Shown here: piece after piece, positions 1 through 7,169 of the stretch
Position numbering within the stretch: position 1 is the first letter of the stretch
Layout: every line of letters begins with the position of its first letter
Source: Desulfuromonadales bacterium
GTDB taxonomy: Bacteria > Desulfobacterota > Desulfuromonadia > Geobacterales > Pseudopelobacteraceae
Reading direction: 5' to 3'
DNA: 10,730 nucleotides
Assembly (NCBI GenBank): GCA_015688915.1
Contig: JAATGX010000099.1
Span: forward strand, 1 to 10,730
Position numbers and translations under genes: made by a program
The notes under the pieces: model-generated
The model's input: the letters and a program-made list of their open reading frames with translations, nothing else
What the model was told of the DNA's origin: nothing
Database searches by the model: none

Positions 1-331
1 AGTCGCCGGTACCGATGAAGATATCCACCTCGGGCAGCTCTTTTGCCAGTTCCTCCTGGTAGCGTTGGGGCAGGCAGCCGGAAACGATCAGGGTGTGACA
101 GCGGCCGTCATGTTTGCGTTCGGCCAGGTCGAGGATGGCGTCGATGCTCTCCTGTTTGGCCTCCTTGATGAAGGAACAGGTATTGACGATGATCACGTCG
201 GCATCCTTCTCGTCGGTGGTAATCTCGTACTCCTGCTTCGAGAGCACCCCCAGCATCACCTCGGCATCCACCAGGTTCTTGGGGCAGCCCAGGCTGACCA
301 TGCTGACCTTCTGTTTCACAGTATCACTCAA
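1..331 (-). CDS. rimO: Ribosomal protein S12 methylthiotransferase RimO, N-terminal part (cut by window edge)
   Basis: RimO is a radical SAM enzyme that adds a methylthio group to a conserved aspartate of ribosomal protein S12. Only the first 110 residues, the UPF0004 domain, lie in the window. The segment SLGCPKNLVDAE (residues 13-24) is typical of RimO rather than its tRNA-modifying relative MiaB. The three cysteines expected to bind the auxiliary [4Fe-4S] cluster are visible at C16, C52 (VNTCSF) and C86 (SGCLPQ). I chose the TTG at 331-329 because a GGAGG lies 9 bases upstream. A GTG at 319 and an ATG at 301 are in frame, but the ATG leaves only two residues before the SLGC motif. The radical SAM and TRAM domains lie beyond the left edge. 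The gene starts 15 bases after yajQ and is probably the downstream part of the gat-lolA-yajQ transcript. The family call is firm; the exact start is less so. Confidence 0.9.
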   Translation of the reverse strand, partial: MSDTVKQKVSMVSLGCPKNLVDAEVMLGVLSKQEYEITTDEKDADVIIVNTCSFIKEAKQESIDAILDLAERKHDGRCHTLIVSGCLPQRYQEELAKELPEVDIFIGTGD

Positions 332-346
332 AATGACCCGCCTCCA

Positions 347-832
347 TTATTCCCTGAAATTCACGAACTGCATTTCCATATCCAGGTTTTTCCCCTTGAG
401 GAGTTGGATCGTCTCCTGAAGGTCGTCGCGGTTCTTGCCGGTTACCCTGACCTGGTCGTCCTGGATCTGGGCCTGCACCTTGACCCTGCTCTCCTTGATC
501 ACGGCGATGATATCCTTGCCCTTTTCCTTGGAGATGCCCTGCTGGACCGTGATGATCTGGCGCACCATGCCGCCGGAGGCCGGCTCGACCTTGCCGTACT
601 GCAAGGCCTTGATGGAGATGTTGCGCTTGAGGAATTTGGATTGCAGCACATCAATGACCGCTTTCAGCTTGTAGTCGTCATCGGCCAGTACCTTGACGCT
701 ATCCTTCTCCGGGGTGATCTCGCTCTTGGAGCCCTTGAAGTCGTAGCGCTGGCCGATCTCCTTGATGGCCTGGTTGACGGCGTTGTCCACCTCCTGCATG
801 TCAACCTTGGAAACGATGTCGAATGACGGCAT
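347..832 (-). CDS. yajQ: YajQ-family nucleotide-binding protein
   Basis: This 161-residue protein opens with MPSFDIVSKVDMQEVDNA and contains RYDFKGSKSEI, both hallmarks of the YajQ (UPF0234) family, and matches the usual length of about 163. Family members are small cytoplasmic proteins built from two ferredoxin-like folds. Some bind nucleotides, and a Xanthomonas/Pseudomonas member binds cyclic di-GMP and acts with a transcription factor. Whether this one does so cannot be seen from sequence. The start is secure: AGGAGGT lies 7 bases before the ATG, and that ribosome binding site overlaps the stop codon of lolA (TAGGAGG), which suggests translational coupling. The C-terminal part (MVRQIITVQQGISKEKGKDI and the end QFVNFRE) is intact. 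A long open frame on the opposite strand over the same bases is a codon-bias shadow. Confidence 0.95.
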   Translation of the reverse strand: MPSFDIVSKVDMQEVDNAVNQAIKEIGQRYDFKGSKSEITPEKDSVKVLADDDYKLKAVIDVLQSKFLKRNISIKALQYGKVEPASGGMVRQIITVQQGISKEKGKDIIAVIKESRVKVQAQIQDDQVRVTGKNRDDLQETIQLLKGKNLDMEMQFVNFRE

Positions 833-844
833 TGCAGAAACCTC

Positions 845-1552
845 CTACGGTTTTATGACCTCGACCCCCTCGGGGATCCTGAAGTTGAATTTTGCATTGT
901 CGATGCCCTTGTTCACCCGGCTGCGGCTGTAATCGATGCGGGTTTCATTGCCGCCGGCGTCGAACACCACCGACGAGACAATCGGGAACATGTCCTTTAC
1001 GTCCCCCTCATGAAGAAATCGTTCCACCGCCTCGGCGGAGACGGTCAGGTGAAGCTTGGCCAGCACGGCCGACGGTTTCTTGGGCACCAGTTCCAGTTGA
1101 TAGTTGCCGTCCCTGTCCCGCGCCTCCTTGGTGAAGGCGACGGTGAAGTCGCGGGATACGTGACCGAGGCCGGTCAGGTAGGACAGTGCAATGCCGTTGC
1201 CCCCCTTGAACATGTCGGCCACCGACGACACCATCACCTGGTGGTTGTCGGGGATATAGAACCAGACCTGCTTGCCGTTGGAGACGATCTGTTGCTTCGG
1301 TTTGGTGTAGTTGAATCGGAACATGGCTGTGGCGGAACCGGGCCGCTTGAGCAATACCTCGCCGCTGCCCCGCTGCTCCTTCTTCATGGCGGCGATGACG
1401 GTCCTCTGGCTGAAGTCGGCCTGCACGTCCTGAAGCGTCGCGTAGCCCTTTTCCAGGGCGGAAACAACATCTTTCAGGGAGGCCGCCTTTTCCGCGGCGC
1501 AGACCGGGAAGGCTGTCGTGATCAGAAACATGAATACCGTTATCAAGCGCAT
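845..1552 (-). CDS. lolA: Outer-membrane lipoprotein carrier protein LolA
   Basis: LolA is a periplasmic chaperone that takes lipoproteins released by LolCDE from the inner membrane and hands them to the outer membrane. The 235-residue protein begins with a clear Sec signal peptide (basic start, hydrophobic core, predicted cleavage after VCA at residue 19). The mature part has the LolA pattern: DVVSALEKGYATLQDVQADFSQ, then GSGEVLLKRPGSATAMFRF, then VWFYIPDNHQVMV, and a late IVSSVVFDAGGNETRIDYS. The frame stays open well upstream into gatB, but that extension has no protein character. I therefore start at the ATG at 1552-1550, which gives the signal peptide and has a GAAAGAGG about 9 bases upstream. 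It lies 17 bases after gatB and 12 bases before yajQ, so it is probably co-transcribed with both. LolA sequences diverge strongly; the call rests on overall pattern, signal peptide and size. Confidence 0.88.
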   Translation of the reverse strand: MRLITVFMFLITTAFPVCAAEKAASLKDVVSALEKGYATLQDVQADFSQRTVIAAMKKEQRGSGEVLLKRPGSATAMFRFNYTKPKQQIVSNGKQVWFYIPDNHQVMVSSVADMFKGGNGIALSYLTGLGHVSRDFTVAFTKEARDRDGNYQLELVPKKPSAVLAKLHLTVSAEAVERFLHEGDVKDMFPIVSSVVFDAGGNETRIDYSRSRVNKGIDNAKFNFRIPEGVEVIKP

Positions 1553-1569
1553 GAGTGAAAGCCTCTTTC

Positions 1570-3009
1570 CTAACCTTTGAGTTTGTTCAACAGCAATTCG
1601 TTGACCAGGGCCGGGTTGGCCTTGCCTTTGCTCGCTTTCATCACCTGTCCCACGAAGAACCCGAAGACCTTTTCCTTGCCCCCCCGGTATTCCTCCACCT
1701 GCCCCTGGTTTGCGGCCATGATCCCGTCGATGATCGCCTCGATGGCACCGCTGTCGGAGACCTGGACCAGCCCCTGCTCCTCGACGATGTCCTTGGGCTC
1801 CCTGCCGCTCCGCCACATCTCGTCGAACACGGTCTTGGCGATCTTGCCGGAGATGGTGCCGCCGTCGATCAGCTTGAGCAGTTCCCCCAGCAGACGCGGC
1901 GTCACCGGACACTGGTCGATCTCTTTGCCGGAGTCGTTCAGGGCGCGGGTGACCTCACCCATGATCCAGTTTGAGACGGCCTTGGCGTTCTGATGAAAGG
2001 CGACAGCCTCCTCGAAGTATTCCGACAGTCCGCGGCTGGCGGTCAGCACCTCGGCGTCGTACTCGGATGCGCCGAATTCGGCGATGAAGCGCTGCCGTTT
2101 GTGTTCCGGCAGTTCGGGCAGTTCCCCGCGGGCGCGCTCCACCCACTCGTCGTCGATGACCAGCGGCACCAGGTCCGGATCCGGGAAATAACGGTAGTCG
2201 TGGGCCTCTTCCTTGCCGCGCATGGAGCGGGTCGTGCCGCTGTTCGGGTCGAACAGGCGCGTCTCCTGGACGACGGTGCCGCCATCCTCGATCAGGTCGA
2301 TCTGGCGCTGGATCTCGTACTCGATAGCCTGCTTGACGAATCTGAAGGAGTTGACGTTCTTGATCTCCGCCCGGGTGCCCAAGGTGTCCGAGCCGATCGG
2401 CATGACCGATACGTTGGCGTCGCAGCGGAAACTCCCCTCTTCCATGTTGCCGTCGCAGATGTTCAGCCAAGTCACGATCTGGTGCAACTGTTTCAGATAG
2501 CTCACCGCCTCATCGGAACTGCGCAGGTCCGGTTCGGAAACGACCTCCAGGAGTGGTGTGCAGGCCCGGTTCAGGTCAACCCCCGACCCCTCTCCCAGTC
2601 CGGACACATCGTTGTGTACCAGTTTGCCGGCATCCTCTTCCATGTGGATGCGGGTGATGCCGATGCGTTTTTCCTCGCCGTTTATCTGGATATCCAGCCA
2701 TCCCTCGCGGCAGATCGGGTCCTCGAACTGGCTGATCTGATACCCCTTGGGGAGGTCGGGGTAGAAATAGTTCTTGCGGGCAAAGATGCTGTGGTGGCTG
2801 ATGCTGCAATTGGTCGCCAGGCCTGCCTTGACCGCGAACTCCACCACCTTCTTGTTAAGTACCGGCAGGGCGCCGGGCATACCCAGGCAGACCGGGCAGG
2901 TCTGGGAGTTGGGCTCGGCGCCGAACCGGGTGGAGCAACCGCAGAAGATTTTGGAATCGGTCTTGAGTTGGACGTGGACTTCGAGGCCGATGACAGGCTG
3001 GAATTTCAT
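1570..3009 (-). CDS. gatB: Aspartyl/glutamyl-tRNA(Asn/Gln) amidotransferase subunit B
   Basis: GatB is the kinase and tRNA-binding subunit of GatCAB. It phosphorylates the carboxyl of Asp or Glu mischarged on tRNA-Asn or tRNA-Gln, so that ammonia from GatA can form Asn- or Gln-tRNA. The 479-residue protein has the standard length. Visible signatures are PVIGLEVHVQL (residues 5-15), the cysteine cluster C23, C25, C38, C41 that binds zinc in known structures, YFYPDLPKGYQISQ (81-94), and IHMEEDAGKL (121-130) from the catalytic cradle. The C-terminal third is the YqeY-like tail domain, ending in NPALVNELLLNKLKG. The frame extends 20 residues further upstream, but the ATG at 3009-3007 gives the family N-terminus and has CGGAG 9 bases upstream. 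It is separated from gatA by 202 bases holding an inverted-repeat element, an unusual spacing within a gatCAB operon. Confidence 0.97.
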   Translation of the reverse strand: MKFQPVIGLEVHVQLKTDSKIFCGCSTRFGAEPNSQTCPVCLGMPGALPVLNKKVVEFAVKAGLATNCSISHHSIFARKNYFYPDLPKGYQISQFEDPICREGWLDIQINGEEKRIGITRIHMEEDAGKLVHNDVSGLGEGSGVDLNRACTPLLEVVSEPDLRSSDEAVSYLKQLHQIVTWLNICDGNMEEGSFRCDANVSVMPIGSDTLGTRAEIKNVNSFRFVKQAIEYEIQRQIDLIEDGGTVVQETRLFDPNSGTTRSMRGKEEAHDYRYFPDPDLVPLVIDDEWVERARGELPELPEHKRQRFIAEFGASEYDAEVLTASRGLSEYFEEAVAFHQNAKAVSNWIMGEVTRALNDSGKEIDQCPVTPRLLGELLKLIDGGTISGKIAKTVFDEMWRSGREPKDIVEEQGLVQVSDSGAIEAIIDGIMAANQGQVEEYRGGKEKVFGFFVGQVMKASKGKANPALVNELLLNKLKG

Positions 3010-3054
3010 AAGTAGTGACTCCGGAAATAAACTGAAACCAAGAATACGGTAAAC

Positions 3055-3199
3055 CTGCCACAGAGACACGGAGACACAGAGGTTTCACAGAGATTGTATC
3101 GGAAAAATAACGGGCATCGCTTGAATCGATTCAAGATTCGACACACGTTACTTCATTTTGTTCAAAGATTTTCTCCGTGTCTCTGTGGCTCTGTGGCAG
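3055..3199. repeat. MITE-like inverted-repeat element between gatA and gatB
   Basis: This 145-base stretch in the 202-base gatA-gatB gap is bounded by CTGCCACAGAG (3055-3065) and its exact reverse complement (3189-3199). Within the arms is a longer perfect pair of 18 bases: GCCACAGAGACACGGAGA at 3057-3074 and its complement at 3172-3189. Each arm is internally repetitive, built on CACAGAG / GAGACAC units. Near the centre is a perfect 16-base palindrome, CTTGAATCGATTCAAG (3120-3135). No open frame of note lies inside, and I see no clear target-site duplication. From memory, CACAGAGACAC-type repeats recur in many environmental bacterial genomes, including Geobacter, which would fit a non-autonomous mobile or REP-like repeat. 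That recollection was not verified. The arms could fold in RNA across the operon. There is no trailing T run typical of an intrinsic terminator on the minus strand. Confidence 0.7.
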
Positions 3200-3211
3200 A
3201 TTGCATAGGTT

Positions 3212-4684
<1,473 letters not shown>

Positions 4685-4708
4685 GGTTCGTATATATACC
4701 CCTGCTCT

Positions 4709-4996
4709 CTATTCTATGACTTTGGGGACGCGGTAAAAGCTCTCCGCCCTGTCCGGTGCGTTCGCCAGGGCCTTTTCCACGCCGATGGAGGGCGCCTCAC
4801 GGTCTGGACGAAAGGCGTTCTCAACGGGAATGGCGTGGGAGGTCGGCTGAACGTCGTCGGTGCTCAACTCCTTGAGTTTGTCGACATAGCCGAGAATGGC
4901 ATCCATCTGGCCGACAAAGAGACTTTTCTCCTCGGCGCTCAATTCCAGCCGAGCCAGTTGGGCGACATGTTCCACTTCGGCAGCGGTGATCTTCAT
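4709..4996 (-). CDS. gatC: Aspartyl/glutamyl-tRNA(Asn/Gln) amidotransferase subunit C
   Basis: GatC is the small subunit that wraps around and stabilises the GatA-GatB interface. The 95-residue protein starts MKITAAEVEHVAQLARLELSAEE, the standard GatC opening helix, and carries DDVQPTSHAIPVENAFRPD in the middle and ESFYRVPKVIE at the end, close to the family C-terminus FxVPKVIE. The open frame continues 43 residues upstream, but that part runs through the promoter region and shows no family similarity. The ATG at 4996-4994 has CGGAG 9 bases upstream. It is the first gene of the minus-strand block gatC-gatA-gatB-lolA-yajQ-rimO and lies divergent to rplM, with about 200 bases between the two start codons. 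Confidence 0.96.
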   Translation of the reverse strand: MKITAAEVEHVAQLARLELSAEEKSLFVGQMDAILGYVDKLKELSTDDVQPTSHAIPVENAFRPDREAPSIGVEKALANAPDRAESFYRVPKVIE

Positions 4997-5038
4997 GGTG
5001 GCAAACTCCGTAATCATATGGTACTCTTGCAGCACGCA

Positions 5039-5067
5039 TATGTAGCATGAAACAGGGCGCTTGACAA
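5039..5067 (-). promoter_or_regulatory. Candidate sigma-70 promoter for the gatCAB operon
   Basis: On the minus strand, TTGTCA (5067-5062) is followed after 17 bases by TACATA (5044-5039). The first hexamer differs from the -35 consensus by one base. The second matches the -10 consensus at three of six positions. Transcription would start near 5032, leaving a short leader of about 35 bases before gatC. Position, spacing and direction fit, but the -10 is weak and nothing experimental supports it. Confidence 0.45.
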
Positions 5068-5106
5068 CCTCGTTCACCTTTCGGAAACAAGACGCAGATT
5101 TTTTTC

Positions 5107-5135
5107 TTGACATGCGGCCACTCATTCAGTAAGTT
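5107..5135 (+). promoter_or_regulatory. Candidate sigma-70 promoter for rplM-rpsI
   Basis: A perfect TTGACA (5107-5112) is followed after 17 bases by TAAGTT (5130-5135), which matches the -10 consensus only at its first two bases and last base. Transcription would begin near 5142 and give a leader of roughly 54 bases before rplM. A second TTGACA at 5061-5066 has no matching -10 at suitable distance. I see no convincing L13-type regulatory structure in the leader. Confidence 0.35.
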
Positions 5136-5195
5136 ACACCTCTTCGAAAAAACCATGGCCTGTCTTTTCCCAGGTTGTGCAGTCTGTGAGGAATT

Positions 5196-5624
5196 ATGAA
5201 AACGGAAGTCGCAAAAATTGAGAACGTAAAACGGGACTGGTACGTGGTCGATGCACAGGACGCGGTGCTCGGCAGGCTTGCCTCCCAGGTGGCCAATGTC
5301 CTGCGCGGCAAGAACAAGGCTATCTTTACCCCGAGTGTGGATACCGGCGATTTCGTCATCGTGGTAAACGCCGAAAAGATCGCCCTGACCGGCCGCAAGC
5401 TTGCCGACAAAGTCTACTACAGTCACTCCGGTTTTCCGGGCGGGCTCAAGGAGATCACCGCCGGCAAGCTTCTGGAAAGGAAGCCCGAGGATGTCATCAA
5501 GAAGGCGGTCAAGGGGATGCTCCCCAAGAACAAGCTTGCCCGTCATATGCTCAAGAAGCTCAAGATCTATGCCGGCAGCAGTCACCCCCATGACGCCCAG
5601 CAGCCCAAACAACTGGCACTTTAA
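5196..5624 (+). CDS. rplM: 50S ribosomal protein L13
   Basis: L13 is an early-assembling protein of the large ribosomal subunit. The 142-residue product has the same length as the E. coli protein. Its landmarks are DWYVVDAQDAVLGRLAS near residues 14-30, VLRGKNK, the VVNAEKIALTGRK segment, YYSHSGFPGGLK, and the final GSSHPHDAQQP, all characteristic of L13. A GAGGA lies only three bases before the ATG, a rather short spacing, yet no other start gives the family N-terminus. It is followed after 21 bases by rpsI, the usual bacterial pairing, and the two form one transcript ending at the terminator at 6070-6104. Confidence 0.98.
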   Translation: MKTEVAKIENVKRDWYVVDAQDAVLGRLASQVANVLRGKNKAIFTPSVDTGDFVIVVNAEKIALTGRKLADKVYYSHSGFPGGLKEITAGKLLERKPEDVIKKAVKGMLPKNKLARHMLKKLKIYAGSSHPHDAQQPKQLAL

Positions 5625-5645
5625 CACTCTGAGGAGAGTCACGAT

Positions 5646-6038
5646 ATGGCAGCAGTCAGCTATTACGGAACAGGCAAGCGCAAGAGCTCGGTAGCCAGGG
5701 TATGGCTCAAGCCGGGCGCAGGCAAGATCACCGTCAACAACAAAACCCTTGATGAATACTTCGGCCGTGAAACCTCGAAGATGGTTGTCCGCCAGTCGCT
5801 GGAGCTCACCGAGAATATCGGCAAGTTCGATATCTACGTGACCGTTCAAGGCGGTGGAGACTCCGGCCAGGCCGGTGCCATCCGCCACGGCATCACCAAG
5901 GCGCTGCTGGTTACCGATCCTGAACTGCGCGGCAGCCTCAAGAAGGCAGGTTTCATCACCCGAGATTCCCGTGTGAAAGAGCGCAAGAAATACGGCCGCA
6001 AGGCAGCCCGCGCCCGGTTCCAGTTTTCCAAGCGTTAA
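5646..6038 (+). CDS. rpsI: 30S ribosomal protein S9
   Basis: S9 is a small-subunit protein whose long C-terminal tail reaches the P-site tRNA. The 130-residue product shows YYGTGKRKSSVARVWLKPG at the N-terminus, FDIYVTVQGGGDSGQAGAIRHGI in the middle, and the strongly basic tail ending in RARFQFSKR; the terminal Ser-Lys-Arg is the conserved tRNA-contacting end. The ATG is preceded by GAGGAGAG. It is co-transcribed with rplM and followed by an intrinsic terminator. A 439-residue open frame on the opposite strand covers this gene and rplM but is a shadow. Confidence 0.98.
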   Translation: MAAVSYYGTGKRKSSVARVWLKPGAGKITVNNKTLDEYFGRETSKMVVRQSLELTENIGKFDIYVTVQGGGDSGQAGAIRHGITKALLVTDPELRGSLKKAGFITRDSRVKERKKYGRKAARARFQFSKR

Positions 6039-6069
6039 TCGCTGGATTAGGCCTTTCGGTCTATGGTAC

Positions 6070-6104
6070 AAAAGGGAAAACCCGCACGGGTTTTCCCTTT
6101 TTTT
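6070..6104 (+). terminator. Intrinsic terminator after rpsI
   Basis: A perfect 14-base stem pairs AAAAGGGAAAACCC (6070-6083) with GGGTTTTCCCTTTT (6088-6101) around the loop GCAC, and the T run continues to 6104. It sits 31 bases after the rpsI stop and should end the rplM-rpsI transcript. Because the left arm begins with A residues, it could act weakly on the other strand too, although no minus-strand gene ends here. The argC start codon is only 20 bases further on. Confidence 0.9.
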
Positions 6105-6123
6105 ATGCAAAGGAGATAGGGCA

Positions 6124-7164
6124 ATGTTGAATGTCGCCATTGTGGGAGCCAGCGGCTACACCGGACTGGAGTTGATCCGCATCCTCTACCGTCATCCGGA
6201 GGTGGCGGTGACCTGCCTGACCTCGGAACAGAGCGCCGGAAAACCCATCTCGGAGGTTTTCCCGACCTTGAGGGAGCGCTGCGACCTGCTGCTGGAAAAT
6301 CTGGAGCCGGTGCGGGTGGCGGAAAAGGCTGACATCATCTTCACGGCTCTGCCGCACAAGGCGGCCATGGAGGTGGTCCCGACCTTTCTCAAGCTGGGGA
6401 AACGGGTCATCGATCTGTCAGCCGATTACCGGCTGAGTGATCCGGCGGTCTATGGTGCCTGGTACGAGCCACATCTCAACCCGGCCCTGCTGAAAAAGGC
6501 GGTCTACGGACTGCCGGAGGTCAGGCGGGCCAAGGTCAGGGGCGCAAAACTGGTGGCCAACCCCGGTTGCTACCCCACCAGCATCATCCTGGGACTGGCG
6601 CCGCTCCTGAAAAAGGGGCTGATCGACCCGGACAGCATCATCGCCGACTCCGCGTCAGGTGTCAGTGGAGCCGGGCGTTCCGCCAAGGTGGACAGCCTGT
6701 ATTGCGAGGTGAACGATGGTTTCAAGGCCTACGGTGTGGGAGGAGTTCATCGGCACACGCCGGAGATTGAACAGGAGTTGTCACTTTTGGCGGGCAAAGA
6801 GTTGAAGATCACCTTTACGCCGCACCTGGTGCCCATGGATCGGGGCATCCTCTCCACCATCTACGCCACGCCGAAGAAGGCGACCACCACGGAAAAGCTG
6901 GTCACGTTGTATCGGGAGTTCTATGATGGCGAGCCGTTCGTGAGAGTGCTGCCCCAGGGCAGCCTGCCTTCGACCGCCTTCGTGCGGGGCTCCAACTTCT
7001 GCGATATCGCCCCGCTGGTGGATGAGCGCACCGGACGGGTCGTCGTTTTTTCCGCCATCGATAACCTGGTGAAGGGTGCATCAGGCCAGGCGGTGCAGAA
7101 CATGAATATCGTCTGTGGGTTTCCCGAGACCATGGGACTGGAAGGACCGGGATTTTTCCCCTGA
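6124..7164 (+). CDS. argC: N-acetyl-gamma-glutamyl-phosphate reductase
   Basis: ArgC catalyses the third step of arginine synthesis, the NADPH-dependent reduction of N-acetylglutamyl phosphate to the semialdehyde. The 346-residue protein has the dinucleotide-binding loop VGASGYTG (residues 7-14), the catalytic cysteine C149 in NPGCYPTS, and the conserved histidine region HRHTPEIEQE (209-218). Near the end is GASGQAVQNMN, also typical. Length agrees with the type 1 family. AGGAG lies 8 bases before the ATG. The gene follows the rpsI terminator by only 20 bases, so no complete promoter fits between them. Transcription must come from leakage through the terminator or from a promoter inside or just after rpsI. 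ygiQ begins five bases after its stop. No other arginine genes are in the window. Confidence 0.97.
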   Translation: MLNVAIVGASGYTGLELIRILYRHPEVAVTCLTSEQSAGKPISEVFPTLRERCDLLLENLEPVRVAEKADIIFTALPHKAAMEVVPTFLKLGKRVIDLSADYRLSDPAVYGAWYEPHLNPALLKKAVYGLPEVRRAKVRGAKLVANPGCYPTSIILGLAPLLKKGLIDPDSIIADSASGVSGAGRSAKVDSLYCEVNDGFKAYGVGGVHRHTPEIEQELSLLAGKELKITFTPHLVPMDRGILSTIYATPKKATTTEKLVTLYREFYDGEPFVRVLPQGSLPSTAFVRGSNFCDIAPLVDERTGRVVVFSAIDNLVKGASGQAVQNMNIVCGFPETMGLEGPGFFP

Positions 7165-7169
7165 ATTCA

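Noticed and set aside
65..826. 253-residue open frame on the plus strand over rimO and yajQ
   Set aside because: Lies antisense to yajQ, which has a perfect family match and ribosome binding site. Its own protein is Leu/Asp/His/Val-rich as expected for the complement of a GC-rich gene.
1553..1912. N-terminal extension of the lolA frame
   Set aside because: About 120 residues of Arg/Gly/Gln-rich sequence read out of frame through gatB. The signal peptide at the ATG at 1552 marks the real start.
1993..3015. 340-residue plus-strand open frame opposite gatB
   Set aside because: Antisense shadow of a securely identified gene, with no recognisable domain or start signal.
3055..3199. CRISPR array or tandem repeat array in the gatA-gatB gap
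   Set aside because: The repeated CACAGAG units are inverted and there are only two arms. There are no regularly spaced direct repeats with unique spacers.
4690..4699. GTATATATAC as a -10 element for a separate gatA promoter
   Set aside because: No acceptable -35 lies 16-18 bases upstream on the minus strand, and the site is within 15 bases of the start codon.
5061..5089. TTGACA at 5061-5066 as an rplM promoter
   Set aside because: At 17 bases the -10 position reads GAAACA, which is a poor match. The TTGACA at 5107 is the better candidate.
4997..5125. 43-residue upstream extension of gatC
   Set aside because: Runs through the candidate promoter, lacks similarity to GatC, and the ATG at 4996 has a good ribosome binding site and the family N-terminus.
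4821..6140. 439-residue minus-strand open frame across gatC, the promoter region, rplM and rpsI
   Set aside because: Passes through two ribosomal protein genes on the opposite strand, the intergenic region and a terminator hairpin. It has no protein family character and its length is a GC-codon artefact.
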